This document shows, in pieces, positions 40,633 through 49,731 of a stretch of DNA of 64,000 nt. Source of the stretch: Pantoea alhagi (GTDB taxonomy: Bacteria > Pseudomonadota > Gammaproteobacteria > Enterobacterales > Enterobacteriaceae); assembly GCF_002101395.1 (NCBI RefSeq), contig NZ_CP019706.1, positions 2,790,001-2,854,000 on the forward strand, given 5' to 3'. A program made the position numbers and the translations under genes. Numbering within the stretch: the stretch's first letter is position 1; each line of letters starts with the position of its first letter. The notes below the pieces were generated by a model that was not told the DNA's origin, searched no databases, and saw nothing but the letters and a program-made list of their open reading frames with translations.

Positions 40633-41118
40633 GTGAATACCCGTCGTAAAAACCGTCTTTATGTGGTCGTGGCGATTCTGACTGGCCTGGGCCTGGCAAC
40701 GGCATTAGTGATGTATGCGCTGCGCGCTAATATCGACCTGTTCTATACCCCCAGCGAAATACTCTATGGTAAAGGCGAAGCGCATACGCTGCCGGAACCC
40801 GGTCAGCGGCTGCGCGTTGGCGGTATGGTGATGCCCGGCAGCGTTAAGCGGGATGAGAAAACGTTGCGCGTCTCTTTTAAGCTGTATGACGCTAACGGCG
40901 TGATTAACGTCAGCTATGAAGGCATCCTGCCCGATCTGTTCCGCGAAGGGCAGGGCGTGGTGGCGCAGGGCGAATTGCAGGCGGGCAATTTGATCCAGGC
41001 GAAAGAAGTGCTGGCGAAGCATGACGAAAAATATACCCCGCCGGAAATCAGCGATGCGATGAAGAAAAACCATCAGGGAACAATGGCGACAGCGCTGCCG
41101 CAGGGTGATCGCCAATGA
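40633..41118 (+). CDS. ccmE: Heme chaperone CcmE
   Basis: A periplasmic heme chaperone with one N-terminal membrane anchor and an OB-fold domain; 161 residues (E. coli 159). Heme attaches covalently to H130 in VLAKHDEKYTPPE, with Y134 as axial ligand. Conserved RVGGMVMPGSV and SYEGILPDLFREGQG are present. The start is GTG at 40633, one base after the ccmD stop, giving the family start MNTRRKNR. Its end overlaps ccmF by 4 bases. Confidence 0.97.
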   Translation: MNTRRKNRLYVVVAILTGLGLATALVMYALRANIDLFYTPSEILYGKGEAHTLPEPGQRLRVGGMVMPGSVKRDEKTLRVSFKLYDANGVINVSYEGILPDLFREGQGVVAQGELQAGNLIQAKEVLAKHDEKYTPPEISDAMKKNHQGTMATALPQGDRQ

Positions 41119-43070
41119 TGCCGGAAATTGGTCATTTCTTGCTTTGTCTGGGCCTGGCGCTGGCGCTGCTGTTGACTCTCTATCCCCTATGGGGCGCTGC
41201 GCGCCAGGACAGCAGGCTAATGGGGCTGGCGCGACCGCTCGCCGTTGGCCTGTTCTTCTGCGTGGCTGGCAGCTTTCTGCTGCTGGTGCATGCCTTTGTG
41301 GTTAATGACTTTACCGTTGCCTATGTGGTCAGCAATTCTAATAGCCAGCTACCGCTGTATTACCGCATCGCCGCGACCTGGGGAGCGCATGAGGGATCTC
41401 TGCTGCTGTGGGTATTGATGCTCAGCGGCTGGACGCTGGCGGTGGCGATATTTAGTCGCGCCATGCCACAGGATGCGATCGCGCGCGTGCTGGCGGTTAT
41501 GGGCATGATTAACTTTGGCTTTTTGCTGTTTATCATTTTTACGTCCAACCCATTTGCCCGTACCCTGCCGGACTATCCCATTGACGGCCACGATCTGAAT
41601 CCGATGCTGCAGGATATCGGTCTGATTTTCCATCCGCCGCTGCTCTATATGGGGTACGTTGGTTTTTCAGTCGCCTTTGCGTTCGCTATCGCTTCACTGA
41701 TGGCGGGGCGGCTGGATACGGCCTGGGCGCGCTGGTCACGGCCCTGGACGCTGGCAGCCTGGCTGTTCCTGACCATCGGCATCGTGTTGGGTTCCGCCTG
41801 GGCCTACTACGAACTGGGCTGGGGCGGCTGGTGGTTTTGGGATCCGGTGGAAAATGCCTCTTTTATGCCGTGGCTGGTAGGCACAGCATTGATTCACTCG
41901 CTGGCGGTAACGGAAAAGCGCGGTGCCTTTAAAGCCTGGACCGTACTGCTGGCGATCGCAGCCTTCTCCCTCAGCCTGCTGGGAACATTTCTGGTGCGCT
42001 CCGGCGTGCTGGTTTCGGTGCATGCTTTTGCCTCCGATCCGGCTCGCGGCATGTTTATCCTCGCGTTTCTGGTGATCGTTATCGGCTGCTCTCTGTTGCT
42101 GTATGCGGTAAAAGGCGGGCGGGTGCGCAGCAGGGTGCAAAACGATTTCTGGTCACGCGAGTCATTCCTGTTGGGCAACAACGTATTGTTGATGGCTGGC
42201 ATGCTGGTGGTGCTGCTGGGAACACTGCTGCCGCTGGTGCATAAGCAACTGGGGCTGGGCACTATCTCGGTGGGCGAACCCTTTTTTAATACCATGTTCA
42301 CCTGGCTGATGGCGCCTTTTGCGCTGTTGCTGGGCATCGGCCCACTGGTACGCTGGCGACGCGATGAACCGCAAAAGCTCTGGAAGCGGCTGGCTCTGGC
42401 GCTGTTGCTCACGCTGCTGCTGTCAATCATTCTGCCGTGGCTGATGCAGGATCGCATCGAGGCGATGACGGTAGTAGGCCTGATGATGGCGCTGTGGGTG
42501 ATTATTCTTACGCTGCTGGAGCTGCACGAGCGCGCTACGCATCGTCATACTCTGCTGCGTGGTATCCGGCATCTCTCGCGCAGCCACTGGGGCATGGTGC
42601 TGGGGCATCTGGGCGTTGCGGTTACGGTGATCGGCATCGCCTTTAGCCAGAATTACAGCATTGAGCGTGACGTACGTATGAAGGCGGGCGACAGCGTGGA
42701 TATTCATCATTATCACTTTGTTTTTCACGATATACGTGAACTGAACGGCCCTAACTACAGCGGCGGAGCGGCAATCATTGAGGTGACGCGTGACGGCAGG
42801 CCGGAAGCAACGCTGCGGGCGGAAAAGCGCTACTACAGCGTGGCGCGCAGCATGATGACCGAAGCGGCGATTGATGGCGGCCTGACGCGCGATCTGTACG
42901 CCGCGCTTGGCGAAGAGCTGGATGACGGCTCCTGGGCGGTGCGTATTTATTACAAACCTTTTGTGCGCTGGATATGGTACGGCGGCCTGTTTATGGCCTT
43001 CGGCGGCCTGCTTTGTCTGCTGGACCCGCGTTATCGCAGCCGTAAAAAAGCGCAGCGGGAGGGGGCATGA
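41115..43070 (+). CDS. ccmF: Heme lyase subunit CcmF
   Basis: The core of the CcmFGH/I apocytochrome c-heme ligation machine; 651 residues (E. coli 647), with about 15 membrane segments. The WWD motif is GWGGWWFWDPVENASFMPWL (about residues 234-253). Conserved histidines lie in WGAHEGSLLLW, HPPLLYMGYVG and VHAFASDP. A large periplasmic loop sits near the C-terminus before the last helix. Its end overlaps ccmG by 4 bases. Confidence 0.97.
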   Translation: MMPEIGHFLLCLGLALALLLTLYPLWGAARQDSRLMGLARPLAVGLFFCVAGSFLLLVHAFVVNDFTVAYVVSNSNSQLPLYYRIAATWGAHEGSLLLWVLMLSGWTLAVAIFSRAMPQDAIARVLAVMGMINFGFLLFIIFTSNPFARTLPDYPIDGHDLNPMLQDIGLIFHPPLLYMGYVGFSVAFAFAIASLMAGRLDTAWARWSRPWTLAAWLFLTIGIVLGSAWAYYELGWGGWWFWDPVENASFMPWLVGTALIHSLAVTEKRGAFKAWTVLLAIAAFSLSLLGTFLVRSGVLVSVHAFASDPARGMFILAFLVIVIGCSLLLYAVKGGRVRSRVQNDFWSRESFLLGNNVLLMAGMLVVLLGTLLPLVHKQLGLGTISVGEPFFNTMFTWLMAPFALLLGIGPLVRWRRDEPQKLWKRLALALLLTLLLSIILPWLMQDRIEAMTVVGLMMALWVIILTLLELHERATHRHTLLRGIRHLSRSHWGMVLGHLGVAVTVIGIAFSQNYSIERDVRMKAGDSVDIHHYHFVFHDIRELNGPNYSGGAAIIEVTRDGRPEATLRAEKRYYSVARSMMTEAAIDGGLTRDLYAALGEELDDGSWAVRIYYKPFVRWIWYGGLFMAFGGLLCLLDPRYRSRKKAQREGA

Positions 43071-43624
43071 ACAAGAAACTTTTTTATATTCCGCTAATCC
43101 TGTTTTTGCTGCTGGCGCTGGCGCTAATGTGGCAGCTAACGCGTAACGCTGAAGGCGACGATCCGACGCGGCTGGAGTCGGCGCTGATCGGTAAGCCGGT
43201 GCCGTTGTTTAAGCTGGAGTCGCTTGAGCGTCCGGGACAGGTTTACAATCAGACGGCACTGGCGGACGGCAAGCCGCTGCTGCTGAACGTCTGGGCAACC
43301 TGGTGTCCTACCTGCCGCGCCGAGCATCAGTATCTGAACAGGCTGGCAGAGCAGGGCGTGCGGGTGGTCGGTCTGAATTACAAGGATGACCGCGCAAAAG
43401 CGGTGACCTGGCTAAACACGCTGGGAAATCCTTATGCGCTGAGCCTGTATGACGGCAGCGGCATGCTTGGGCTGGATCTGGGGGTATATGGCGCGCCTGA
43501 AACCTTCCTGATTGATGGTCAGGGCATTATTCGCTATCGCCATGCAGGCGATCTTAACGCACAGATCTGGCAGCGGGAAGTTGCGCCGCTGTGGCAAAAA
43601 TACAGCAGGGAGGCGGTACAATGA
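43067..43624 (+). CDS. ccmG: Thiol:disulfide oxidoreductase CcmG (DsbE)
   Basis: A membrane-anchored periplasmic thioredoxin that reduces the CXXCH motif of apocytochromes or CcmH. It has 185 residues, an N-terminal anchor (about 6-24), and active-site C80-P-T-C83 in NVWATWCPTCRAEH. The conserved GVYGAPETFLIDG with the cis-proline follows. Overlaps: 4 bases with ccmF and 4 with ccmH. Confidence 0.97.
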   Translation: MNKKLFYIPLILFLLLALALMWQLTRNAEGDDPTRLESALIGKPVPLFKLESLERPGQVYNQTALADGKPLLLNVWATWCPTCRAEHQYLNRLAEQGVRVVGLNYKDDRAKAVTWLNTLGNPYALSLYDGSGMLGLDLGVYGAPETFLIDGQGIIRYRHAGDLNAQIWQREVAPLWQKYSREAVQ

Positions 43625-44082
43625 AGCAGCTATTAATATTGCTGGCGGGGCTGTTGTTCAGCCTGAACGCGCTGGCAGCGATTGAAACCTGGCAATTTGA
43701 TTCTGCCGCGCAGGAGCAGCAGTACCGTGAGCTGACTGCCTCGCTGCGTTGCCCAAAATGTCAAAATAATAGCATTGCCGATTCGAATGCGATGATCGCG
43801 GCGGATATGCGCCTGAAGGTCTATCAGCTGTTGAAGCAGGGCCAGGATAAGCATCAGATCACGCAGTATATGATTGACCGCTACGGCAATTTCGTTACCT
43901 ACCAACCGCCGGTTACGCCATCAACGCTGATCCTGTGGGCCGGTCCATTGCTGTTTATTATCGCGGGGGCGCTGGTGATTTTTCTACGTGGCCGTCGTCA
44001 GCCGGAGGCCGACGAGCAACTGAATGCGGGCGATCGACAGCGCCTCGACGCGCTGCTGAAAGATGACAGGAAATCGTCATGA
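43621..44082 (+). CDS. ccmH: CcmH, thioredoxin-like heme lyase component (short form)
   Basis: A 153-residue protein: signal peptide (about 1-19), helical domain with the redox pair C44 and C47 in SLRCPKCQNN, and one C-terminal membrane segment. It corresponds to only the N-terminal half of E. coli CcmH, which is fused to a TPR domain; here that part is the separate next gene ccmI. The start at 43621 overlaps the ccmG stop (ATGA); the longer frame to 43591 is rejected. Confidence 0.95.
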   Translation: MKQLLILLAGLLFSLNALAAIETWQFDSAAQEQQYRELTASLRCPKCQNNSIADSNAMIAADMRLKVYQLLKQGQDKHQITQYMIDRYGNFVTYQPPVTPSTLILWAGPLLFIIAGALVIFLRGRRQPEADEQLNAGDRQRLDALLKDDRKSS

Positions 44083-45293
44083 CTCTTTTCTGGATAGTGC
44101 TTACCGGTCTGCTGCTGGCTGCGTTGCTGTTACTGTTAACTGCTGGCTGGCGAGGCGATCGTCAGCCGCCGGTGGATCGTGATACGTTAAATAAAATGTT
44201 CTACCAGCAGCGCCTGAATGAACTGGAGCAGGATGAGGCACAGGGCGTAATCGCCGCCCGCCAGCCGATGGTGCAGGAGCTACAGCAAACGTTGCTGACT
44301 GATATTCCTTCCTCTTCTTTATGCACACCGGCGCGTCCGCTAAGTCGCTGGGTGCTGCTGCCCGGTGCGCTGTTGCTGGTGGTGGTGAGCCTGGGATGTT
44401 ATCTGAAAACCGGCGATCTGTCGGGCCTGATCGTCTGGCATCAGGTGCAGGATGATTATCCCGCGCTGCGCGCGCGTTTGCTGGATCCGCAGGCGCAGTC
44501 GTTAACGCCGGAGGAGCTGGCGCGTCTGGGGCTGGGGCTGCGCACGGCGCTGCAGCAGGATGGCAGTAAGCTGCATGACTGGCTTATGCTGGGGCGCATC
44601 GGCATGGTGTTAAATAATCGCGATACGGCCGTTGAGGCGTTTCAGCGCGCATTACAGCTGGCGCCGAATAACGAAGAGGTAAAACTCAGCTATGCTGAAG
44701 TGCTGACCCGCTCCAGCGATCCACAGGATAACCGTGAAGCGCAGGCGATGCTCAATGTTATGCAACAGCAGGATCCGGCGAATATGCGTCTGCTGAGTCT
44801 GATCGCCTTTAATGCTTTTCAGCAGCAAGAGTACACACAGGCGATTAACGCCTGGCAAACCATGCTGAGGCAGTTACCGGCCAGCGATCCGCGTACAGAA
44901 CAGGTGCAGCGAAGTATCCAACAGGCGAAAACGGCCGCCGGACTGCAAACCAGCCAGCTTTCGCTCACTATCACGCTGGCAGATGCTGTAGAAAAAATGT
45001 TACCGCCGGACGGAGTCATGTATATTTCTGTTTCTGACGGTGTTTCACCGGTTCCGGTGGCAGTGAAAAAGCTGCCGCTGAGTCATTTTCCGCTATCGCT
45101 GACGCTGGATGACAGCAATGCCATGATGCCGGAACGTCTGCTTTCGGCGCTGCATCAGGTGAAAGTTCGCGTGCGTATTGCGCGTGACGGCAGCGCAACT
45201 CCCCGGCCAGGCGACTGGTTCGGCGAGAGTGCGTTAACACCTTTTGATGGTCATCAGCATCTTGCTGTTGAGATTAATCAGCAGCAGCCCTGA
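44079..45293 (+). CDS. ccmI: CcmI, apocytochrome c chaperone with TPR repeats
   Basis: A 404-residue membrane protein. Two N-terminal transmembrane segments (about 2-22 and 88-106) flank a cytoplasmic loop with a leucine/glutamine-rich helix (YQQRLNELEQDEAQGVI). A periplasmic TPR domain follows (DWLMLGRIGMVLNNRDTAVEAF, in shorter runs: DWLMLGRIGMVL, AVEAFQRALQLAPNNEEVKL) and then a C-terminal beta-rich domain. It delivers apocytochrome c to the CcmFH ligase. It overlaps ccmH by 4 bases and ends the operon; mlaA follows after 34 bases. Confidence 0.93.
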   Translation: MTLFWIVLTGLLLAALLLLLTAGWRGDRQPPVDRDTLNKMFYQQRLNELEQDEAQGVIAARQPMVQELQQTLLTDIPSSSLCTPARPLSRWVLLPGALLLVVVSLGCYLKTGDLSGLIVWHQVQDDYPALRARLLDPQAQSLTPEELARLGLGLRTALQQDGSKLHDWLMLGRIGMVLNNRDTAVEAFQRALQLAPNNEEVKLSYAEVLTRSSDPQDNREAQAMLNVMQQQDPANMRLLSLIAFNAFQQQEYTQAINAWQTMLRQLPASDPRTEQVQRSIQQAKTAAGLQTSQLSLTITLADAVEKMLPPDGVMYISVSDGVSPVPVAVKKLPLSHFPLSLTLDDSNAMMPERLLSALHQVKVRVRIARDGSATPRPGDWFGESALTPFDGHQHLAVEINQQQP

Positions 45294-45327
45294 AGCGGTA
45301 AGCATTTAATTATACAGGGAGAAAATT

Positions 45328-46089
45328 ATGAACTTCCGCCTGACGGGGTTGGCGCTGGCCGGCATTTTGTTAGCAGGCTGCGCCAGTTCACAGCATAACG
45401 ACGAACCGCAGGGGCGTTCCGATCCGCTGGAAGGTTTTAACCGCACGATGTTTGATTTCAACTACAACGTGCTGGATCCTTATGTGCTGCGCCCGGTAGC
45501 GGTCGCCTGGCGTGACTATGTGCCGGTTCCGGCGCGTACCGGCGTCAGTAATTTCCTTGGCAACCTGAGTGAGCCGGCGGCAATGGTGAACTCATTCCTG
45601 CGTGGCGATCCCTATCGCGGTATGGTGCACTTTAACCGCTTCTTCCTGAATACCGTGCTGGGTCTGGGTGGCTTTATCGATGTTGCCGGCATGGCGAACG
45701 ATAAGCTGGCGCGTGAAGAGCCGCCGCGCTTTGGCGGTACGCTGGGGACCTGGGGCGTCGGCTACGGGCCATATGTGGTGCTGCCTGGCTACGGCAGTTT
45801 TACGCCGCGTGAAGATGGCGGTGACTATCTTGATACGCTCTATCCGGTGCTTGGCTGGCTGAGCTGGCCAATGTCTGCCGGAAAATGGGTGCTGGAAGGG
45901 GTAGAAACGCGGGCACAGCTGCTGGATTCCGATGCGATTTTGCGTAATACCAGCGATCCTTACGCTTTCGTGCGTAACGCTTACTTCCAGCGTCACGACT
46001 TCCTTGCCCACGGTGGCAAGCTGAAGCCGCAGGAGAACCCTAACGCGCAGGCGATTCAGGGCGATCTGGATGAGATCGACGCCGAGTAA
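45328..46089 (+). CDS. mlaA: Outer membrane lipoprotein MlaA (VacJ)
   Basis: Removes mislocalised phospholipids from the outer leaflet and hands them to MlaC. It has 253 residues (E. coli 251). The lipobox is LAGC (Cys at 18). Conserved segments are DPLEGFNRTMFDFNYNVLDPYVLRPVA (in parts: DPLEGFNRTMFDFN and LDPYVLRPVA), NFLGNLSEPAAMVNSFLRGD, and WGVGYGPYVVLPGYG. It is 34 bases after ccmI and could be co-transcribed, though GGGAGAAAA before the start supports strong independent translation. Confidence 0.97.
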   Translation: MNFRLTGLALAGILLAGCASSQHNDEPQGRSDPLEGFNRTMFDFNYNVLDPYVLRPVAVAWRDYVPVPARTGVSNFLGNLSEPAAMVNSFLRGDPYRGMVHFNRFFLNTVLGLGGFIDVAGMANDKLAREEPPRFGGTLGTWGVGYGPYVVLPGYGSFTPREDGGDYLDTLYPVLGWLSWPMSAGKWVLEGVETRAQLLDSDAILRNTSDPYAFVRNAYFQRHDFLAHGGKLKPQENPNAQAIQGDLDEIDAE

Positions 46090-46094
46090 AGATA

Positions 46095-46118
46095 AAAAAG
46101 CGGGGAATTCCCGCTTTT
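46095..46118 (+). terminator. Terminator after mlaA
   Basis: AAAAAAGCGGG, GAATT and CCCGCTTTTT form a classic intrinsic terminator directly after the mlaA stop. Confidence 0.9.
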
Positions 46119-46177
46119 TATTGCACCAGGCGCGAGGCGCGGACCGAACGCCCTGCGCATGCACCCGTAATGCCATT

Positions 46178-46205
46178 AAAAAGGCGGGAGATCTCCCGCC
46201 TTTTT
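46178..46205. terminator. Bidirectional terminator after fadL
   Basis: AAAAAGGCGGGAGATCTCCC plus GCCTTTTT forms a perfect palindromic hairpin with A and T tracts. It lies 25 bases beyond the fadL stop. Confidence 0.9.
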
Positions 46206-46229
46206 ACCTTTATCAAATCCGCCCGCTTA

Positions 46230-47576
46230 TCAGAAGCGATAGTTAAAGCTGGCACCGTACAGCCATGCCTTACCTTCTGAGCTAAATTCGTAAGGCGTGG
46301 TAGTACCGTTGCGTGCGGTCGCCACTGGATCGATGCCTTCACGCACGGTGACTTTCTGTCCGTGCATATAAGAAACGCCCACATCCACCGACGCGTTCTC
46401 ATTAAAGGCGTATGAGGCGCCAGCGCTCAGCCACAGGCGATCCTGATCCGGAATCGAGATAGAACGCTTATCGGCCGGAACCGGGCTGTCATCAAAGGCG
46501 ATACCGGTGCGGAACGTCCAGTGTTCGTCATAGAACCAGGTGGTACCGAGCGCAATACGGTAAGCATCACGATAGCTTTCATCTTTATAGAAAAGCTGCT
46601 GACCGTTGCTGCCGGTAGCCCTCAGCTCCTGGAACTGACTCCAGCTGGTGTAGGCCAGGCTATAGTGCACCGCCCACTGCGGAGCAACTTTATGATAGCC
46701 TGAGACTTCCCACATTTCCGGCAGGTTCAGGGTCAGCGCGCCCGGAATAGTACTGCCGCTGGTGCCGTAAGGCAGATCCAGTCCTGCTCCACCGATAATC
46801 GGGTTTAACTGCGAAGGAATGGCGCTTTTGTAATCGCCGTTAAAATCGATTTTTACTTCGGAACGGTAGGTCAGGCCGAAGCGGTTATCATCATCCACTT
46901 CATATAAAATACCGGCGTTCCAGCCATAGCCCCATTCATCGCCTTTCAGGTGCGCAATTTGCGTATCCGCCGCGACCGCTGGCAAACCTACAGCTGGCAG
47001 CAGGCCGCCAAGTTCGCCCATATAGCGTTCGATTTTCGCCCGCGCATAAACCGCATTGAATCCCACGCCGAAGCTGAAGTGCTCATCCATGCGCCATGCG
47101 GTGCTGAGATTAAGGTTAGTGGTCAGCAAATCGGTTTTACCGCCGAATGCGCCGCCCGCATAATCATTATTAAACTCGGTAGCCAGACCGTAATTTGTGG
47201 TTGCGGAAGCGCCCACCCACCACTGGTCATTAATGGGTTGCACATAATGAATATTCGGTACCCATTGCGTTGGGGCAATATTATTCGCACGCAGGCTATT
47301 ACCCGCGCCGCTATCGCCATCAATATTGACATCGGGATCGATAAATACCGCGCCAACAGAAAACATTGGGCGATCCATTAATGTCATCGTCGCTGGGTTA
47401 CGGCTGGCAGAGGCTGCCGTGTCGCCCATTGCCCCTTCGCCTGAATAAGATCGACCCAAACCGATTGAGGAAAATTCATTGAGTTGAAAGCCCGCTGCAT
47501 AAAGATTTGAGGAAGCGATTGCGACTGCTACTGCTAAAGCTGACTTTGCACACAGGTTTTTATGGTTCATGACCAC
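46230..47576 (-). CDS. fadL: Long-chain fatty acid outer membrane channel FadL
   Basis: A 14-stranded outer membrane barrel importing long-chain fatty acids; 448 residues. Signal peptide (about 1-28, ending NLYAA). The N-terminal plug includes GFQLNEFSSIGLGRSYSGEG and the NPA element (ASRNPATMTLMDRP). Barrel patches match E. coli FadL (TLNLPEMWEVSGYHKVAPQW, GIAFDDSPVPADKRSISIP), and the C-terminus is NYRF with a terminal Phe for BAM recognition. Two FadR-like boxes lie upstream. Compared with E. coli, loops around residues 185-200 and 255-275 differ most. Confidence 0.96.
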   Translation of the reverse strand: MVMNHKNLCAKSALAVAVAIASSNLYAAGFQLNEFSSIGLGRSYSGEGAMGDTAASASRNPATMTLMDRPMFSVGAVFIDPDVNIDGDSGAGNSLRANNIAPTQWVPNIHYVQPINDQWWVGASATTNYGLATEFNNDYAGGAFGGKTDLLTTNLNLSTAWRMDEHFSFGVGFNAVYARAKIERYMGELGGLLPAVGLPAVAADTQIAHLKGDEWGYGWNAGILYEVDDDNRFGLTYRSEVKIDFNGDYKSAIPSQLNPIIGGAGLDLPYGTSGSTIPGALTLNLPEMWEVSGYHKVAPQWAVHYSLAYTSWSQFQELRATGSNGQQLFYKDESYRDAYRIALGTTWFYDEHWTFRTGIAFDDSPVPADKRSISIPDQDRLWLSAGASYAFNENASVDVGVSYMHGQKVTVREGIDPVATARNGTTTPYEFSSEGKAWLYGASFNYRF

Positions 47577-47655
47577 AACCTCATTATGTGATTTTTATAA
47601 AATCTGTTACATCAAGTAACAAGGAGCCGGGGATTTTAGGGGCTGAAATACAACG

Positions 47656-47696
47656 GACAAATCAGACCAGTGCGCACAGTATAGGTCTGACCTGTG
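47656..47696 (-). promoter_or_regulatory. Two FadR-like boxes upstream of fadL
   Basis: GACAAATCAGACCAGTG (47656-47672) and TATAGGTCTGACCTGTG (47680-47696) match the FadR consensus AACTGGTCTGACCAGTT at 11 and 12 of 17 positions. Their starts are 24 bases apart. E. coli fadL also has two FadR sites. Confidence 0.7.
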
Positions 47697-47819
47697 TCTA
47701 TGTTGCAATCTTGTTCTTTAAATATTTCAAATGTGATCGATAAAATAAGATCTCCTTAACAAAAAAAGGCGCTTTCCTGAATCGAAGCGCGCTTAATCCT
47801 GCGTCAGATCAATATTATT

Positions 47820-47835
47820 CGTGATTGCGTTCACA
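47820..47835 (+). promoter_or_regulatory. CRP-like site upstream of yfcZ
   Basis: CGTGATTGCGTTCACA matches TGTGA-N6-TCACA with one mismatch. It lies 82 bases before the yfcZ start and about 245 bases from fadL, so yfcZ is the more likely target. A second half-site AAATGTGATC is at 47729-47738, nearer fadL. Confidence 0.5.
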
Positions 47836-47917
47836 CAAGTTAGTGCAGATAAAAAGGCGGGGGTAAAATAACCGGCAGTTAAAATTGACTGTATAAAAAG
47901 CATGCCAGGAGAGAGCG

Positions 47918-48214
47918 ATGAGTGATGCTTTAAATAAATGTAGCGCTAACGAAACAGCAGCCTGCTGCTGCGTTGATGTCGGCACCGTAATGGATAACAG
48001 CGATTGTACCGCCTCATGGTCACGCCTGTTTGAGAACCGTCAGCAGGCAGAAGCGATGCTGGCCTCACTCACGGAAAAAGCGCGCGGCGTTGAATCTGAA
48101 CCTTGTATTATCACCCCGATCTTCACTGAGCAGCCTGACGGCGTGCGTCTGGATGTGGATTTTACCTTTAGCTGCCAGGCGGAAACCCTCATCTTCCAGC
48201 TCGGCCTGCGCTAA
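47918..48214 (+). CDS. yfcZ: YfcZ/YiiS family protein
   Basis: A 98-residue cytoplasmic protein matching E. coli YfcZ (94). It is unusually cysteine-rich at the N-terminus (ETAACCCVDVGTVMDNSDC), followed by LTEKARGVESEPC and the ending FSCQAETLIFQLGLR. An AGGAGAG site precedes the ATG. Function is unknown. It lies between fadL and fadIJ, as in E. coli. Confidence 0.92.
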   Translation: MSDALNKCSANETAACCCVDVGTVMDNSDCTASWSRLFENRQQAEAMLASLTEKARGVESEPCIITPIFTEQPDGVRLDVDFTFSCQAETLIFQLGLR

Positions 48215-48360
48215 GTCCTGCCTGTCGGCGCAGGAAACGGCGCCGATTTTCCTTGCCTGCAATGCCGGAGCTCGTGCCGGTTTCATCTTTTCGGCAACTG
48301 TGTTGCTGCTCTCATTTTCTCGCCGCGCCGCTGGCACGCTTAAACAAACTGTTTACACTG

Positions 48361-48377
48361 TGCAGGTCTGACCTCTT
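48361..48377 (+). promoter_or_regulatory. FadR-like box upstream of fadI
   Basis: TGCAGGTCTGACCTCTT matches the FadR consensus at 12 of 17 positions. The core AGGTCTGACCT is identical to the second fadL box. It ends 39 bases before the fadI start, well placed for repression. Confidence 0.7.
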
Positions 48378-48416
48378 TGGCAATGATGCTGCGGTCGCGG
48401 TTAACAGGTGAGAATA

Positions 48417-49727
48417 ATGAGCAGAGCGCTTCCTTTGCTGACGCGTCAGGGCGATCGCATCGCCATTACCCACGGACTTCGTACCCCCTTTGCCCGTCAG
48501 GCGACAGCGCTGCACGGCATTCCGGCGGTCGAGCTGGGAAGGATGGTGGTCAGCGAACTGATGGCCCGGAGCGAAATCCCGGCGGAGATCATTGAACAGC
48601 TGGTTTTCGGACAGGTCATTCAGATGCCTGAAGCGCCCAATATTGCGCGCGAAATTGTATTAAGCAGCGGTCTCAACGTTCAAACCGATGCCTACAGCGT
48701 CAGCCGCGCCTGCGCCACTAGTTTTCAGGCGGTGGCTAATCTGGCGGAAAGCCTGCTGGCCGGTAGCGTCAGCGCCGGTATCGCCGGCGGAGCCGATTCC
48801 TCATCTGTTTTACCGATTGGCGTCAGTAAAAAACTGGGCAGAACGCTGGTCGACCTCACTAAAGCCCGTACCCTGAGTAAAAAACTCAGGCTGTTTAGCC
48901 AGCTGCGTCCGCGAGACCTCTTGCCGGTGCCGCCTGCGGTAGCGGAGTATTCTACCGGACTACGCATGGGCGATACCGCTGAACAGATGGCGAAAACGCA
49001 TGGTATCAGCCGCGAGCAGCAGGATGCGCTGGCGCACCGTTCCCATCAGCGCGCAGCGCAGGCCTGGCGGGAAGGTAAGTTAACGGATGAAGTGATGACA
49101 ACCTGGGTGCCGCCATGGCGCGCAGCGCTTCAGCAGGATAATAATGTACGTGAAAACAGCGCCGTTGAGGATTATGCTCGGCTGCGTCCCGCCTTTGACC
49201 GTCAACATGGCAGCGTGACGGCGGCCAACAGCACACCGCTTACCGACGGCGCCGCTGCGGTTATCCTGATGACCGAATCGCGCGCGCGCGAACTGGGGAT
49301 TACGCCGCTGGGCTACCTGCGTAGCTACGCCTTTACCGCTACCGATGTCTGGCAGGATATGCTGCTGGGGCCGTCATATGCCTCGCCGCTGGCACTGGAT
49401 CGTGCGGGCGTAACGCTAAGCGATCTTACGCTGATTGATATGCATGAGGCATTCGCCGCGCAAACGCTGGCTAATCTGAAAGTATTTCGCGACGAGCGTT
49501 TTGCCCGCGAGGTGCTTAATCGTCCCCAGGCGCTGGGGGACGTGGACCAGGAGAAGTTTAACGTTCTCGGTGGCTCTATCGCCTATGGACATCCTTTTGC
49601 CGCAACCGGCGCGCGCATGATTACGCAAACGCTGAACGAACTGCGCCGGCGCGGTGGCGGTCTTGGTCTGGTTACCGCCTGTGCGGCGGGTGGGCTGGGT
49701 GCGGCAATGGTACTGGAGGTTGAATAA
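48417..49727 (+). CDS. fadI: 3-ketoacyl-CoA thiolase FadI
   Basis: The beta subunit of the anaerobic-type fatty acid oxidation complex, cleaving 3-ketoacyl-CoA with CoA. The ATG at 48417 (AGGTGA upstream) gives 436 residues, the E. coli length. The nucleophile is C99 in VSRACATSFQAVAN. The C-terminal motifs are IAYGHPFAATGARM and VTACAAGGLGAAMV with the second catalytic Cys. The fadJ start follows 4 bases after its stop. Confidence 0.97.
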   Translation: MSRALPLLTRQGDRIAITHGLRTPFARQATALHGIPAVELGRMVVSELMARSEIPAEIIEQLVFGQVIQMPEAPNIAREIVLSSGLNVQTDAYSVSRACATSFQAVANLAESLLAGSVSAGIAGGADSSSVLPIGVSKKLGRTLVDLTKARTLSKKLRLFSQLRPRDLLPVPPAVAEYSTGLRMGDTAEQMAKTHGISREQQDALAHRSHQRAAQAWREGKLTDEVMTTWVPPWRAALQQDNNVRENSAVEDYARLRPAFDRQHGSVTAANSTPLTDGAAAVILMTESRARELGITPLGYLRSYAFTATDVWQDMLLGPSYASPLALDRAGVTLSDLTLIDMHEAFAAQTLANLKVFRDERFAREVLNRPQALGDVDQEKFNVLGGSIAYGHPFAATGARMITQTLNELRRRGGGLGLVTACAAGGLGAAMVLEVE

Positions 49728-49731
49728 GGTC

